A stretch of 64,000 nucleotides of DNA, taken from Amphiura filiformis (Eukaryota > Echinodermata > Ophiuroidea > Amphilepidida > Amphiuridae). The first letter of the stretch is position 1. The number at the start of each line of letters is the position of its first letter. Where the stretch lies: NCBI RefSeq assembly GCF_039555335.1, contig NC_092642.1:23479262-23543261 (forward strand), read 5' to 3'. Positions 34,897 through 45,860 of this stretch are shown piece by piece. Under the pieces are notes generated by a model, which was given only the letters and a program-made list of their open reading frames with translations, was not told the origin of the DNA and searched no databases. The position numbers and the translations under genes are program-made.

Positions 34897-36128
34897 ACAA
34901 TACAATACAATACAATACAACTGAAATTTATATAGCGCCTAAAACCAAACAATTGTACTAAGGCGCTGATAAACACTTAACCAAATAAAATTACAGTCCA
35001 TAGGCAACATTAAACAAATGGCATTTCAAGAGTCTTTTGAAAATGAGAAGAGAGTTTGCATTTCTGATATGTTTCGGTAGCCGGTTCCATTGACGAGGTG
35101 CGTAGCATGTAAAAGCACGGTCTGCAAATGTTCGGTGGTGAGTTCTGGGTTCGAATAATAGTGGTGCAGAGGAGGAACGTAACGGCCTGCGGTCAGTCTG
35201 TATCTGGAGCATGCTTGAAAGATATTCAGGAGCCTGTTGGTGGAGAGATTTGTATGTAAGAACCATGATCTTAAAGTCAATTCTTTGCTTAACAGGCAAC
35301 CAATGCAAGTTGATGAGATCGTCAGAGATGGGGTCGTATTTTCGCTTTCTGGTGATCAACCTAGCTGCAGTGCGTTGAATGTTCTGGAGTCTTTTGAGGA
35401 GATTGTTGTTGATACCTGCTAACAAACTGTTGCAGTAATCGAGTCTAGATGTGACTAAGGTGTGAACAGCTAATTTGGCGGAGTCTGTGGTTAACATTTT
35501 CCTCGCCCTACCAATATTAACAAGTTGGAAATTGGCGGACTTAGTAATACTTGCAACTTGAGCAGCCATTGTCAAACCCGGGTCAAACATAACTCCAAGG
35601 TTCTTCACTGGGTCAGATTTGACAGCTATATCAACACCTGCAATGTTAACATTCGGAAGATGGATCTTGGCCAGTTGGGATCTGTAACCAAGCATAATGA
35701 CCTCGGTTTTATCAGCGTTCAACTTGAGATAATTCTCAGACATCCATATATTTATGTCATTCACACACTGCTCAAGTTTGGACACAGCAAGATTCACACC
35801 ACTTGAAGATGTGGGGCAAACAGACACATAAACTTGGGTATCATCAGCGTAGATGTGAAGTTTCATCCCGTGTCTACGAATAATGTCACCAAGAGGAAGG
35901 ATGTATTTCGAAAACAACAAGGCCCCAAGCACAGACCCCTGTCTCACTCCATACTGCAGATGTTGTGGAGCAGAGAACTTCCCGTTTATATGCACACATT
36001 GATTCCGATCCGAAAGATATGATGAAAACCAGTCCAAGATGGTAGCCTTTATTCCAAGATGATGTTGTAATCTGGCAAGTAACACAGCGTGATCGATAGT
36101 GTCAAATGCACTGCCCTATTTAATAGCG
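34897..36128 (-). mobile_element. 5'-truncated LINE (CR1/Jockey-like)
   Basis: Flanked by an exact 12-bp duplication, ACTGTCCCTATT (34885-34896 and 36129-36140). On the minus strand it starts within the reverse-transcriptase domain and ends with a short 3' tail of repeated TTGTA units, as in CR1-like LINEs. 5' truncation plus target duplication is the signature of target-primed reverse transcription. Confidence 0.9.
34991..36114 (-). CDS. LINE reverse transcriptase, C-terminal fragment
   Basis: An open frame of about 374 codons begins after a stop at the truncated edge, with no proper ATG. It reads SAFDTIDHAVLLARLQHHLG (RT motif A, catalytic Asp), YGVRQGSVLG (motif B) and YADDTQVYV (motif C with the catalytic Asp pair). 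NADKTEVIMLG follows, then the usual CR1-type tail (SRLDYCNSLLAG, LHWLPVKQRI, PRQWNRLPKHIR). Endonuclease and N-terminal RT fingers are absent, so it is dead as an autonomous unit. The lack of stops from motif A to the end implies a young insertion. Confidence 0.93.
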
Positions 36129-36298
36129 ACTGTCCCTATTTTTACAGAAACAAATAGCATAAAAGAGAGCGATTTTACCATGTGTCCCTATTTTTGCAAA
36201 ATACAGTAAGTTATAGGAAATTCAGGGATGTCCCTATTTTCAGATTTTTTCTCCCATTTGTCCCTATTTGTGAGGTTTAGGGTTGGCAGGTATGCAAT

Positions 36299-37391
36299 AG
36301 TAGTAATAACTATCAGGAAAGGTTTCTGTCCATTTTAAGCTGAAACAACAAGGTAAAGCGGGAAAAAAACCCCCAACCTCTAGCTATTTTGATGGCCTAA
36401 TGGGGGACTTAATGTCTGAATATGACATTATGTTAGGTTTGAAAAAAAACATCAAAACAATTTGATATTTTAATTTTATAATAGAAATATGTACTGAGAA
36501 TGTACACCAAAAATATAATAATGCTAGTATCAATTATAATTTTAATAAAATAATACGCGGCAGGCATAGTGTATATTGCGTTTGTTCACTTGAACTCTTC
36601 ATTTGCAAAGGATATTTTTTTGGGTGGGAATGTACCGAAACGGTCAATTCTGTACCACATGAATGTCATAATAGTATTTGTTTATAGCACTCACATAAGC
36701 ACATTGTGTTTGTCAGATGTGTTCATGTAACAGATTAAATAATATCAGTCAGACAAATAATATCAAAAAAAAAAAAAAAAATTGTTCCTTGTAAATTGAG
36801 TTATATATTTCATAACTCACATACTTTTACTTGTTATTTATTATGATTAATAAAGTTTTATTAAAAAATCAATTTAATTGTTGATTTGAATTTTACTATA
36901 CAAATATGGATGATATCATGATGCATAGATATATGTAGTGGTAAATGTAAATAGGAAGCAAAATTAAACTTGTACGCTACTTATAAGTACACTCACCAGA
37001 CCAATTTCACCAGCTCAACCGGTATCGTCAGCGGATGACATTGCTCTGAAGATATGTTGTTAGTGTTGTTGGGATGCCTCCGATCCGATGACATCAGAGG
37101 TGTAGATGATGTTAAATAAGATGTTATGATGCCCCCTTGGTTCCCTGAACTGTGACAAATGGAACCCTGACCCTGTCTGGGACAACCTCCTGACCCTCAG
37201 GAGTCAACGAGGCACCACAAATCAGGCTTCTTAACGCTTGGACTTGACACAGTGCTGAGACCAACAAAGAAACAAGTCTGCTTCCTGTAGCAGCTGGAAG
37301 CGTGGCTAATGGTCATGCTTGCTAAGCCATAAGGCTTATAAGCCCAATTAGTCCTATATACCAGTGCTTATAATTCCACATCATAGATCAC
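36299..37391. other. AT-rich spacer
   Basis: Contains an A run near 36765-36780 and nothing recognisable as gene or paired repeat. Confidence 0.4.
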
Positions 37392-37706
37392 CTAGAAAGA
37401 TAAATCAATATGGATCCACATTGGTAGGGCTATAGCCTGCTGGCTTTGGAAGCTGGAAGCATGACCACTAGCCAAGCTTCGAGAAATCGGACCAAAAAGT
37501 CTACTGTGGAATGTGTTTTTGTGTTCCCAACATAACAGGACACATTTCTTGGACAGTGCAAACTGTCGCCAGAATACGACAGGTGCGCCGAAGGAAACAT
37601 ACTCATTACTCATTACTTTCCAACCAGATGTAAACATTCTTGGATTGATGAAGCCGTTGAGTATGACACCGACTGATATGCCAAGGATTCCCAACACACT
37701 GCCAAG
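37392..37706 (-). pseudogene. Partial duplicate of the SLC10 terminal exon
   Basis: The segment 37614-37725 nearly repeats 38096-38207, 482 bases away, including the TTCTTTAG acceptor. From the acceptor it reads LGSVLGILGISVGVILNGFI, then NPRMFTSGWKV, like the true last exon. It then diverges into an unrelated frame (MSNEYVSFGAPVV...) that stays open for about 60 codons to 37392. It could serve as an alternative last exon giving a protein without the final helices. More likely it is a broken local duplication. Confidence 0.7.
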
Positions 37707-37741
37707 CTAAAGAACAAACAAATCCGCGTTTACTGGATTGA

Positions 37742-38188
37742 TCAATTGTCAACAGTTTCTAATTCCTTTCCTTCAAGTGATCTGTCGTTTTCATGGTGTT
37801 CAACAGTAATTTTTGTAAACGAAGGCTCAGTTTTGAAATGCGTGACTATCCTATACAACAACACAACAATAACAGCATCAACAAATATGAAAATACCAAA
37901 TAAAGATGGAAATATCATCAGATCTCCAAACTGTGGACTGTCAGAAAAAGATATCAATGTCAGGGAAAGGGCGACATTCTGACTGCCAGTCTCGAAAGCG
38001 ATGGTGCGACATTTTGTATGCGATTGTTTGAGAATACGAGCCAGGACATAGCCAAAAGTAAATCCGAAGTAGGGTAGCATGATGGAAGCAAACCATACTT
38101 TCCAACCAGATGTAAAAATTCGTGGATTGATGAAGCCGTTGAGTATAACACCGACGGATATGCCAAGGATTCCCAACACACTGCCAAG
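37742..38188 (-). CDS. SLC10 terminal exon
   Basis: It follows a GTTCTTTAG acceptor in phase 0 and encodes 148 residues plus stop. LGSVLGILGISVGVILNGFI and WFASIMLPYFGFTFGYVLAR are membrane helices. CRTIAFETGSQNVALSLTLI is the second Na+-binding region. FPSLFGIFIFVDAVIVVLLY is the last helix, followed by a 30-residue acidic cytosolic tail (TVEHHENDRSLEGKELE). The frame is intact. Length and order match the C-terminal half of vertebrate SLC10A1/A2. Confidence 0.92.
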   Translation of the reverse strand, partial: LGSVLGILGISVGVILNGFINPRIFTSGWKVWFASIMLPYFGFTFGYVLARILKQSHTKCRTIAFETGSQNVALSLTLISFSDSPQFGDLMIFPSLFGIFIFVDAVIVVLLYRIVTHFKTEPSFTKITVEHHENDRSLEGKELETVDN

Positions 38189-38250
38189 CTAAAGAACAAA
38201 CAAAATACACAACTTAGTATTATCAGCATTCTTAACTTATTATTGCTTAA

Positions 38251-38571
38251 AGGGGCATTTCGTGATCCACTTTTTTCACAAAAAAGTTGAGATTTTTATA
38301 CCACTGGAAATCATTGGTTACATAATGTTTATGTACAAAAGAATTCATGCAGATTAGACCCTAATTCCTTTAGCAAAAATATCATCAAATGTGTATTTCG
38401 TTCTGGTTCACCAGAACGAAAGTACATCAGTGGCCTATAGAGCAATGTAATACACATAATCATGCATAACTCGCAAAATTCGGAATCAACTGACATTTTG
38501 GGAATAAGCTTTTTTCGTAAATATCTGAAAATTGTCATAAAAAGAGGATGCTAGGATCACGAAATACTCCT
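38251..38571. mobile_element. MITE with AGGGGCATTTCGTGATCC TIRs
   Basis: The right end GGATCACGAAATACTCCT is the reverse complement with few mismatches. A second inner pair lies around CTTTTTTCACAAAAAAG / AAGCTTTTTTCG. Located in the intron between the SLC10 middle and last exons. Confidence 0.8.
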
Positions 38572-38854
38572 ATAAACTTGTACAATGAAATCTAATTTAA
38601 GAGAAAGGCCATTGTTTCGAAGAAATTTTCTTCGTTAGTGTTGGAAACCTTTGTTATCTAATTTGGTCACAGTTTTTCATTTCATATTCTGTGAATGAAA
38701 GAACATGCCATCATCAATGAAGTAGGAAAATCCTTTTTTTCAGTTTCGTTAGGATTCCTTTTCTTGAGGATCCCTATATCTGGGGATTTACCCATAATGA
38801 AAATAGTTCCCCATTTGTTGTACCAGGCGGCTGACACTGAAAAATTTGCATGGA

Positions 38855-39784
38855 AAAATGACCCGTCTCCTCCGCAGCCAATTTGGTTCCGCTCCATCGA
38901 AATCAAGCTGGTCACGGAGGAGACTACCCTCCTTGTGTTTGTTCATTTGTGTATGGAGAGCCCTTTTTGGAGTCCGGAATGACTTAGGCTACGCTCTCAG
39001 CTAGAGTCCGACGCTGCATTGCACTAGAAATACCTTTTCTGTGAAATCGCTATAGAGCCAACCGGGAGCACGTATTCGTTTTGAAAATATAGCATTAAAA
39101 TTAGTATCACCCTTGTGGCCCCGTGCAGTGGAAAACCTTAATTCTTTCATTAAAAGGAAATGAAAATTAAAAAACACGCATCTACTGTGCACCAATAAAA
39201 TTGGCACAGCAATTTGTCTCAAATATGAATGAATTTTAAGAAACATACGGGGTATGATGAACATTGACCTGACGCCATGATAGTAGGATCTATTAGTCGT
39301 TTTATATACAATGTATATACCGTATTGTCATAATACCAATATTTGTCATTATATATAATGAGTAATATTTAGCAACGTAAATGTGCAGTGGCATATGCAC
39401 AAACGAATACTGATCTTTATGATATTCAGGTTTTTTTTCTTCTCATATAACATGTCACATAGGAGGTCATACGTGTTGACCTTCATCTATTGTATTTGTT
39501 CATCTGTGTATGGAGAGGATTAGCGCCATTAAACGCCATTAAAACTCCATCAGTATTAGGGCGTAGTTCAGTGAACTCACCGGATTGTTATTCCAAGTAC
39601 TTTGATAATACAGATAATATGTATTAGTGGGTCGAGGCGATTGCATTGAAAAACCTAATAAATTATTCATAACAGTTACGTAATCAATCGATAGTGCGGA
39701 CACTTTTCATTTGCAAACCACCAAAATTCGTGATCTTTTAGCGTTGGAAAAGAAACCACGTGAATAGAGTGCCCTCTCAAGAAT
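38855..39784 (+). mobile_element. TIR DNA-transposon derivative, copy B
   Basis: Homologous to 17778-19455 but without its 0.78-kb insert. The right end GAGTGCCCTCTCAAGAAT (39767-39784) is the reverse complement of the left end of copy A. Its own left TIR is missing. Lies in the same SLC10 intron. Confidence 0.75.
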
Positions 39785-40018
39785 ATCAACTCTCTGGTTG
39801 TACTTTCGTGTCATTATGGTCTTGTGAGTTGTGACATACACATTTGTTTTTAAACATTCCTATAGTTCGAAAAATATAGTAAGATGATCAAATCTATAAT
39901 GATTTCGAGTAATGCTTTCCATCTTACATGTAGAAGCTTTAGCGATTTAAAGAAAGCGACATGATTATAGTCAAAACTTATTTAACAAAGAGTACATCAG
40001 GAGAATAGCCATAGTTAC

Positions 40019-40223
40019 CTTCACAATATAAGGAGCCAATTTCTTGAGTTTATAACGTATAATCATTCCAAATATCACTGGTACAAGAATACTGAGCAAA
40101 GTAATGACGATTTGAGTATATGGGATCACAGAGTCTTCATCGGTCCACGAACGACTGTAGATGAAGAGATTTAAAGGCATCATTCCAAAGGCGCAGATCA
40201 CTGATGCTGTTGTCATTACAACG
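40019..40223 (-). CDS. SLC10 middle exon
   Basis: Between a CTCATTTCCAG acceptor and a GTAACT donor. One base completes the incoming codon and 68 codons follow, leaving in phase 0 into the last exon. It encodes VVMTTASVICAFGMMPLNLF (helix and loop), IYSRSWTDEDSVIPYTQIVI, and a further helix TLLSILVPVIFGMIIRYKL. M-[PC]-L-x-L-[FI]-[IL]-Y-[ST] and IPY are conserved in the family. No internal stop. Confidence 0.9.
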
Positions 40224-40859
40224 CTGGAAATGAGCAAAACATAGTACATAATTAATACGAATAGATTAAAATAGATCCGAAAATTTAATTTAAAGATAAT
40301 TCGGTACAGGATGTTAACAATAGTACCTTTACATTATCTATAGGATCAGAACCCAAACGACCACCGTCGCAATGTAGCAAGTATAATGTGCCGTAACTTT
40401 GGCAACAACTTTATTGTGTCATAATTATAACCATTTCAATACTTCATACTCCACCCCTACCATATGCCCATCTTACCTACGAATGGCACATTTTCAACAA
40501 ATCATTCCAGAAGATTGCAATTTTCATTAACAAACTGCCATTATAATCGTGATTTGTCGAATACAAAACTTTGGCGATTCAAACATTTTTGCTTGACATA
40601 TCCGATGAAAAGTATATACTCAGGACTTGAGATTCCACTGTCTGTGCTGACGGCTTGATCACAAGTGACTTGATCCACTGCTTTTCCCGCAAAACGTCTT
40701 GTTGACATTTCCTGGTAGTGACGATGTTTTTGTTTTGAGCAGTGGATCGTATACGTGATCGAGACGGTTGATTTCGCGAATTTGGATAGCTTCCCTTCTG
40801 GTGAATGTATTTGAGTCCTTTTCGAGAATTATTGCCCTTCCTATTTAATCAGAAGTGGC

Positions 40860-42120
40860 ATCAAATCCCAAGTCAACCGTGATAGGTTTACAGGTAGAAA
40901 GGCACGCAGTACAGGTCATGCAGTTGAAGGGAAACACCCAAAACTGAAAGGGCCAGCAAATGGTACAACCCATTCTAGGGCCTCCATGGAAGTCCTCCTG
41001 AAATTAATGGTGACAAAAAAGAGATAATAACAGTCATACAGAATTTTTTTTTTGTGTTACGCTTGAAGAAGCTGACAGCGTGGACCTTCTATGTCTTACA
41101 TTATCGTCCTGGAACCAAGTAGTCACCAAAATGACTACAAAGGCCTACCCAACGGCCTTTAAGCTATGGGACATAGATACACCAGTCGTAGATATTAAAG
41201 TGAGGCCATTTGACGGAATATACGAAGAAGCTAAAGCATCTTTGGTAGAGTGAAAGAGCTGTGGTGAGGAAAACTATCTCTAGATGAAGTGCTGATGTGA
41301 TGCGAGCAAGAAGACATTGTGTTAGGGTTTTCCAATGACGCACTTGTCAAAGGGAAGAAACCTATCAATGGTTTATACTTTAACTAATGTTCCTATTTCC
41401 AAAACGGGAGATCATAGTTTAGGAAGCAATTATCGCGGGATCAGTTCCATCGTGGGATCAGTTCCATCGTAGACAACATAACAGCATGATTCTTTAGAAT
41501 TAGACCGGGTGTACACAAAGACCTGAAAACAAATCAGAATGGATTTCGAGTTCGTAGAACGACTGTCGGGCACGTTCTTGCGCTACGTAGATTGAGGTTA
41601 AGGCACGCAAACTGCCCGTGATAATAACATTCATTGACTTCAAGAAAGCCTTTGACACCATCCATAGGGGCAAGATGCTGAAGATACTTCATTGAAGTTA
41701 TTAGTAAAATGTATCAAAACACCAAAGCCAAAGTATTATCACAGATGGCGAGACAGAATTAATGGAAATCTTACCAGGGGTACTTCAGTGATGTGATTAT
41801 CTTCGACTTTGGCCTGAGAATGAATATCGATTGATGCGAAGAGGCGCAGAGATTCCACCTGGAAAAGGGACGAAGCAGGATAGTTGGACCAGACTTTGAT
41901 TTTGCTGAAGTTGAGACTTCAGCTGCAAATGTGGGCCAGAAGATGAACAGAAGTAAAAAAAAAGTTTATGTCTTACAATAACAGAAAAAAAAGCATCACA
42001 ATTAATGAGGGTGTAATATTAGAGGAGGTTGATGATTTCAAAGGGATCTTGGATGCAAGCAGCATGGAGAGTGTACAGCAAACTCTAGAAATTACGGAAG
42101 TCAGCTCTTTAATACCAAGA
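40860..42120 (+). mobile_element. Decayed LINE reverse-transcriptase remnant
   Basis: With several frameshifts and stops, translated pieces read in order NQNGFRVRRTTVGHVLALRR, FIDFKKAFDTIHRGKMLKIL (RT motif A) and ITINEGVILEEVDDFK. These follow the layout of a non-LTR element distinct from the one at 34897. A last piece, TVDLVLLYGCEA, occurs at 43143-43250, and a variant of it at about 42125-42235. It is present identically in the other duplicate (about 46742-48002). Clade unresolved. Confidence 0.75.
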
Positions 42121-42219
42121 GTTTCCACTTTCGAATCTTTGCAACAGTGGATTCGGCACTGCTTGTTTGATGTGAAGCGCGGACCATTACCTAAAACTAG
42201 AGAAGGAGGTGGATGGCTG

Positions 42220-42310
42220 TCATTCTCGTCCAAAGGGGACGGGACAAGCGAGGTTTGGCAGACCATTTTGAGAAATCGCCACCCGGGGGTGCACAAATAA
42301 TTTATTGCAC
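42220..42310. mobile_element. Right end of a GGGGCTGTGCAATAATTATG-type element
   Basis: GGCAGACCATTTTGAGAA, then TTTATTGCACAGCCCCCT, matches the right end of the elements at 56651-57062 and 57384-57845. It explains why the open frame 41968-42300 is a chimera of LINE and DNA-transposon remnants, not a gene. Confidence 0.6.
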
Positions 42311-42402
42311 AGCCCCCTAGGTATACAGAAATGACAGCAATATCGTGAAGAAAGCAATGGATATTAGTTACTTTTCATGCTCAAAAAGTAAAAAGTACAT
42401 AC

Positions 42403-42579
42403 CGTAGTTTTGACATCTTTAATGCTTATCACACATCCCATTGCCACCATTATAAACGCTAGGATAGAACTTTGAATGATTTTATTAGCCAGTTTCAACG
42501 CCTCGACATACGGTGGAGGTGGTAGCCCGTCATCGGTACTGTTTAGCGTTACCATCATCGTCGTTGATATCGACTCCAT
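42403..42579 (-). CDS. SLC10 first exon, proximal copy
   Basis: ATG at 42579, 59 codons to an ACG|GTATGT donor, phase 0. It encodes MESISTTMMVTLNSTDDGLP (extracellular N-terminus with N-S-T), then PPPYVEALKLANKIIQSSIL and AFIMVAMGCVISIKDVKTT. The helix AFIMVAMGC is the family's first membrane segment (S-[ML]-GC in mammals). This copy is nearest the middle exon and so the natural partner. Confidence 0.88.
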
Positions 42580-43142
42580 GATATCTATTATTATTTTCCA
42601 AAATCCTCTAATACTTGTCTGTATACAGTATGTAGGCCAAATAAATATTTAGCGTTGCTTTGTACAAACAGTGAGATATAGGCTATCAAAAGTTCGGGTC
42701 AGTGTAGAATTAGCCCGGAGAATTAGAATTTACAAATGCCCAATGTACGTACATAGAAATCATCTGACTTTGTTGCACCAGGGATGTAGCTTTCGGGACT
42801 AGGCCTATTTGAAGTGCTAGCCTAGCAACTGAACAAAGTTGTTAATACCATTTGGTTGTCTTTTCATCACACCAATGTCAAGTTCAAGACTTTTGGCATA
42901 AGTAGGTGATATGCGGCAGGAATTGGTCCCAGTAGGGCTATTTACGTATAAGATAATGGTAAAGTGCAGACTTTAACCTTTACTTTGAACTTCAAAATAT
43001 TCATATGATATTATTAAATTGCACTTCGATCATTATAAGTTTTTACTCGAGGGTTCATTAAAGAACAAATAAATAATGGACCCAACGTTTGTAATATATT
43101 AGCTTGTGTTTATGGGAAGGCTGTATAAGGTTGTATTGTTTC

Positions 43143-43250
43143 AACTTTCGAAACTTTGCAACAGTGGATTTGGTACTGCTTTATGGATGTGAGGCTAGGC
43201 GTGGACCATCACTCCTAAAGTAGCGAAGGAGGTGGATGGTTGTTATTCCC
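43143..43250 (+). mobile_element. LINE remnant, C-terminal piece
   Basis: TTTGCAACAGTGGATTTGGT, then CTGCTTTATGGATGTGAGGC, reads FATVDLVLLYGCEA, the LYGCEAW-type segment that follows the RT domain in many LINEs. A diverged version at 42130-42235 lies upstream. Confidence 0.6.
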
Positions 43251-43259
43251 GTACCATAT

Positions 43260-44490
43260 GCTAAGAACAACATATCATCAGCCTACTACGATAATTTCCT
43301 AAGTAATTGTTTGTAATTTTGAAAACAAAGTATAAAAGATGGTTCAAGCATGCATCAGTTACGTTATCACCCTAATTATTTGTCTCATTATCATTTGTTC
43401 TTGTGCAAGTTCTGCGGGAATTGGTTTTCATGATCATAGTTGCCATTATTTTGATAATCGTAAAAAAATTGTTTTTATATCAGATATCATGTGCTTTTGC
43501 ACTTCGTAGGATATACCCTGGTAAACGCAGTATTGAGAATCTAGTTCGGTTCAAAGTGAAGCAGAAGTGCAATGTCATTGTATCATGAATAGTCTATTCA
43601 TGGCTTTCAATGTTTTGTTTTGCAAACAATCACAAGTGACAATACGACTATTCTCATCTGCTATATCGGAATTTAGTGCACGTAAAGCGTTATATACCAG
43701 CCGCGGATCCAGAGAGAAAAAAATACGGGGGGCACACCACCACATTGGGTTCGTATATTTTAATGCACTCGGTGTTTCTACCGTCCCGGCTCAAACCAGG
43801 CTCAAACGATTCTAGAAGTTTTTCTCACAAGCCCCGCCTACTTTTCCTGCCTTCTCGGCGACCCGGAAGTAACGTTTTCCATTGGTTTGTGTGGTGCAAA
43901 ATGAGAAATTACCAATATTTGGCAACGAATTACAGGAATTCCAGTCGTAGATCTCGACTGAAATCGATATAGTAGGTAAATAACACTTTCATTTATGTAA
44001 TATCAAAAAATTGTAGGAGATCTACTACCAGTTTGGTAGAAAATCGAGTTGAAATGTGGGCATGTTTTTGGTATAATGGACAGGTTGGTATTAAACTCAA
44101 TGGGAATCTCAAGCTTTCGGCTAGGCTAAATTTTAATCTCGGCATTATACAACAATATTTTGTAAATTTTTCTCGTAAATCAACTCGTCCATGTGTGGTA
44201 TACACTCTCTTATTCCATTTAAATAGTTAAGAATGGAAATTTTGGCCTTACGAGCGTAACAATTACGAGGTATTTGTCCGCGGTTTCGGATTCTGTTCCT
44301 TCGCCAGTACTACACAGACTGTGGAATTCGGCAATGTCGAGATAGTATTTTCACGAGTTCATACCCTAAAATGCACTTTATCACTGAGTGTCTCCCAACG
44401 AGTGTTTGTTTATTAATATCAAATGTCTTCATTACAAAAGAAAAACGTCCAAACCTGTTAATTTAGATTTTAGTTTTAGAATTTCCACAC
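43260..44490. other. Non-coding part of duplicate A
   Basis: The upstream region of the proximal SLC10 first exon. Small open frames here (43567-44230) recur in duplicate B only because the DNA is duplicated, and they have no recognisable domain. Confidence 0.45.
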
Positions 44491-44494
44491 ATAA

Positions 44495-44928
44495 GGGGCT
44501 GGCATTTTCTTCGGAAAGGGGGGGGGGGTCCCAAATATGTCGGTGACCGGAGAAATGTATGACTCCCCCTATCGTGGGCAAAAAATTTTACGACCCCTAA
44601 ATTGGGTCGAAAAATTTTATGACCCCCCCCTTCCACCTACACAGACTCAAGACAAACTAAGGCGCGGCGCGCACCAAAACTTTATAGTGAAGAAAGTGCA
44701 TGGAGCGTGTTCAATTTTTTATTGTAAGTGTAAATAAGGCGCGCGTTGCGCGCGAACATTTTGCATAGATTGTACGCATATTTCGATTGTGAAGTCACCA
44801 GCCCTTAATAATTCTATAACCCCCCTATTTTGGGTGTTAACAAAATTATAACCACCCCTATTTTTAGTCTGAAAATTCTATGACCCCCTGTATTTTTGGG
44901 ACCCCCTTCCGAAGAAAATGCCAGCCCC
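44495..44928. mobile_element. MITE with GGGGCTGGCATTTTCTTCGG TIRs
   Basis: The right end CCGAAGAAAATGCCAGCCCC is the exact reverse complement, and ATAA flanks both sides (44491-44494 and 44929-44932). Inside are GGTCGAAAAATTTTATGACC-type repeats and a GGCGCGCGTTGCGCGCG hairpin. Confidence 0.88.
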
Positions 44929-45009
44929 ATAACCACCTTCAAAATACAAAACACTGATTTGTTTACCTCTGATGAAGTATGTATTTATACATATTTTTAA
45001 AACTGCATT

Positions 45010-45860
45010 TAGGGGTTGTGCAATAATTATGAGCTCCGGGGGGTAAAATTTCAAATGGCTCGACAAAAATTGCCAAAAATATTTACCCCCCTCCTTTTGC
45101 ACATGCCAAACTTTTGGGATCCCAATTTGCAAACCTTAAAATGGTCTATACACCAATCCGAGAAGCGTTTACTGTATTTGGCCCTCTATTGACGGCAACA
45201 CAGATGTACCAGAGCGGGAGATTTAATTCGTAATTCAATACTCATGATTGTGTATTGAATATCACTGTTGTGTACAATTCCCGGGTACAATACTATATAG
45301 CACAAAATAAATAATGGATGGAACCCCCGACCTCGGGACACCGCAGTTTTACATCGGGGACACCGCAGTAATGGCGAAGTCGGATAGGTGTATAGGCCTT
45401 CAGGAAAATTGGCATATTTAAGCATTTCCGTACGGTTTTCCTAAGCCTTTTTAGAGCGATTTATTTCAAAGGCGCCCCAAGAATATGTGCCAAAAATCAT
45501 ATGCCCCCCCTCTCAGCTTCGGGGGTCTGAAATATTTTTTCAGGGCCCCACTTTCAGACCTAATATTAATTTCAGGGCCCCCTTTCTGGCCATGATTAAT
45601 GAATGTCAACCCTATAGAAAATAGTGTAAATTAATGTTCTACAAGAAAAAAATCAAGGTGAAATTTTTAAAGCCCCCCCGGCAATTTTTCTTTGGGCATT
45701 AGGCCCCCCCTGTTACAAGTGTTTGTGAACGTTCCCAAATATGACACCTAAATGAACCCTGTGGTGTGCGACCGACTGGGGAGGGGGTTAATAATTTGCC
45801 CCATAAATGAAATCACTCAGTGCTGAATGACACCGCACCACAGGGGGGTTCAGGGTAACA
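45010..45860. other. Cluster of G/C-run DNA-element ends in duplicate A
   Basis: 45010-45121 is a left half of the GTGCAATAATTATGAGC family. 45470-45735 resembles 57134-57373 (AAGTGTTTGTGAACG end). 45770-45860 has a short CTGTGGTGTGCGACCG / ATGACACCGCACCACAG inverted pair. Confidence 0.5.

Larger units (their letters stand above)
34869..36298. mobile_element. TIR element split by a LINE
   Basis: CAATAGCATACCTGCCAAC at the left pairs with GTTGGCAGGTATGCAATAG at the right. The interior has repeated TGTCCCTATTTTT words. The LINE at 34897-36128 sits inside; without it the element is about 200 bases. Confidence 0.75.

Noticed and set aside
41968-42300. 110-residue frame, repeated at 47931-48182
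   Set aside because: A chimera of a LINE reverse-transcriptase remnant and the end of a DNA element; identical in the second copy only because of the 5.9-kb duplication.
43567-44230. Small frames shared by the two duplicates (also at 49446-50110)
   Set aside because: Sharing reflects recent duplication, not selection. No domain or splice pattern was recognised.
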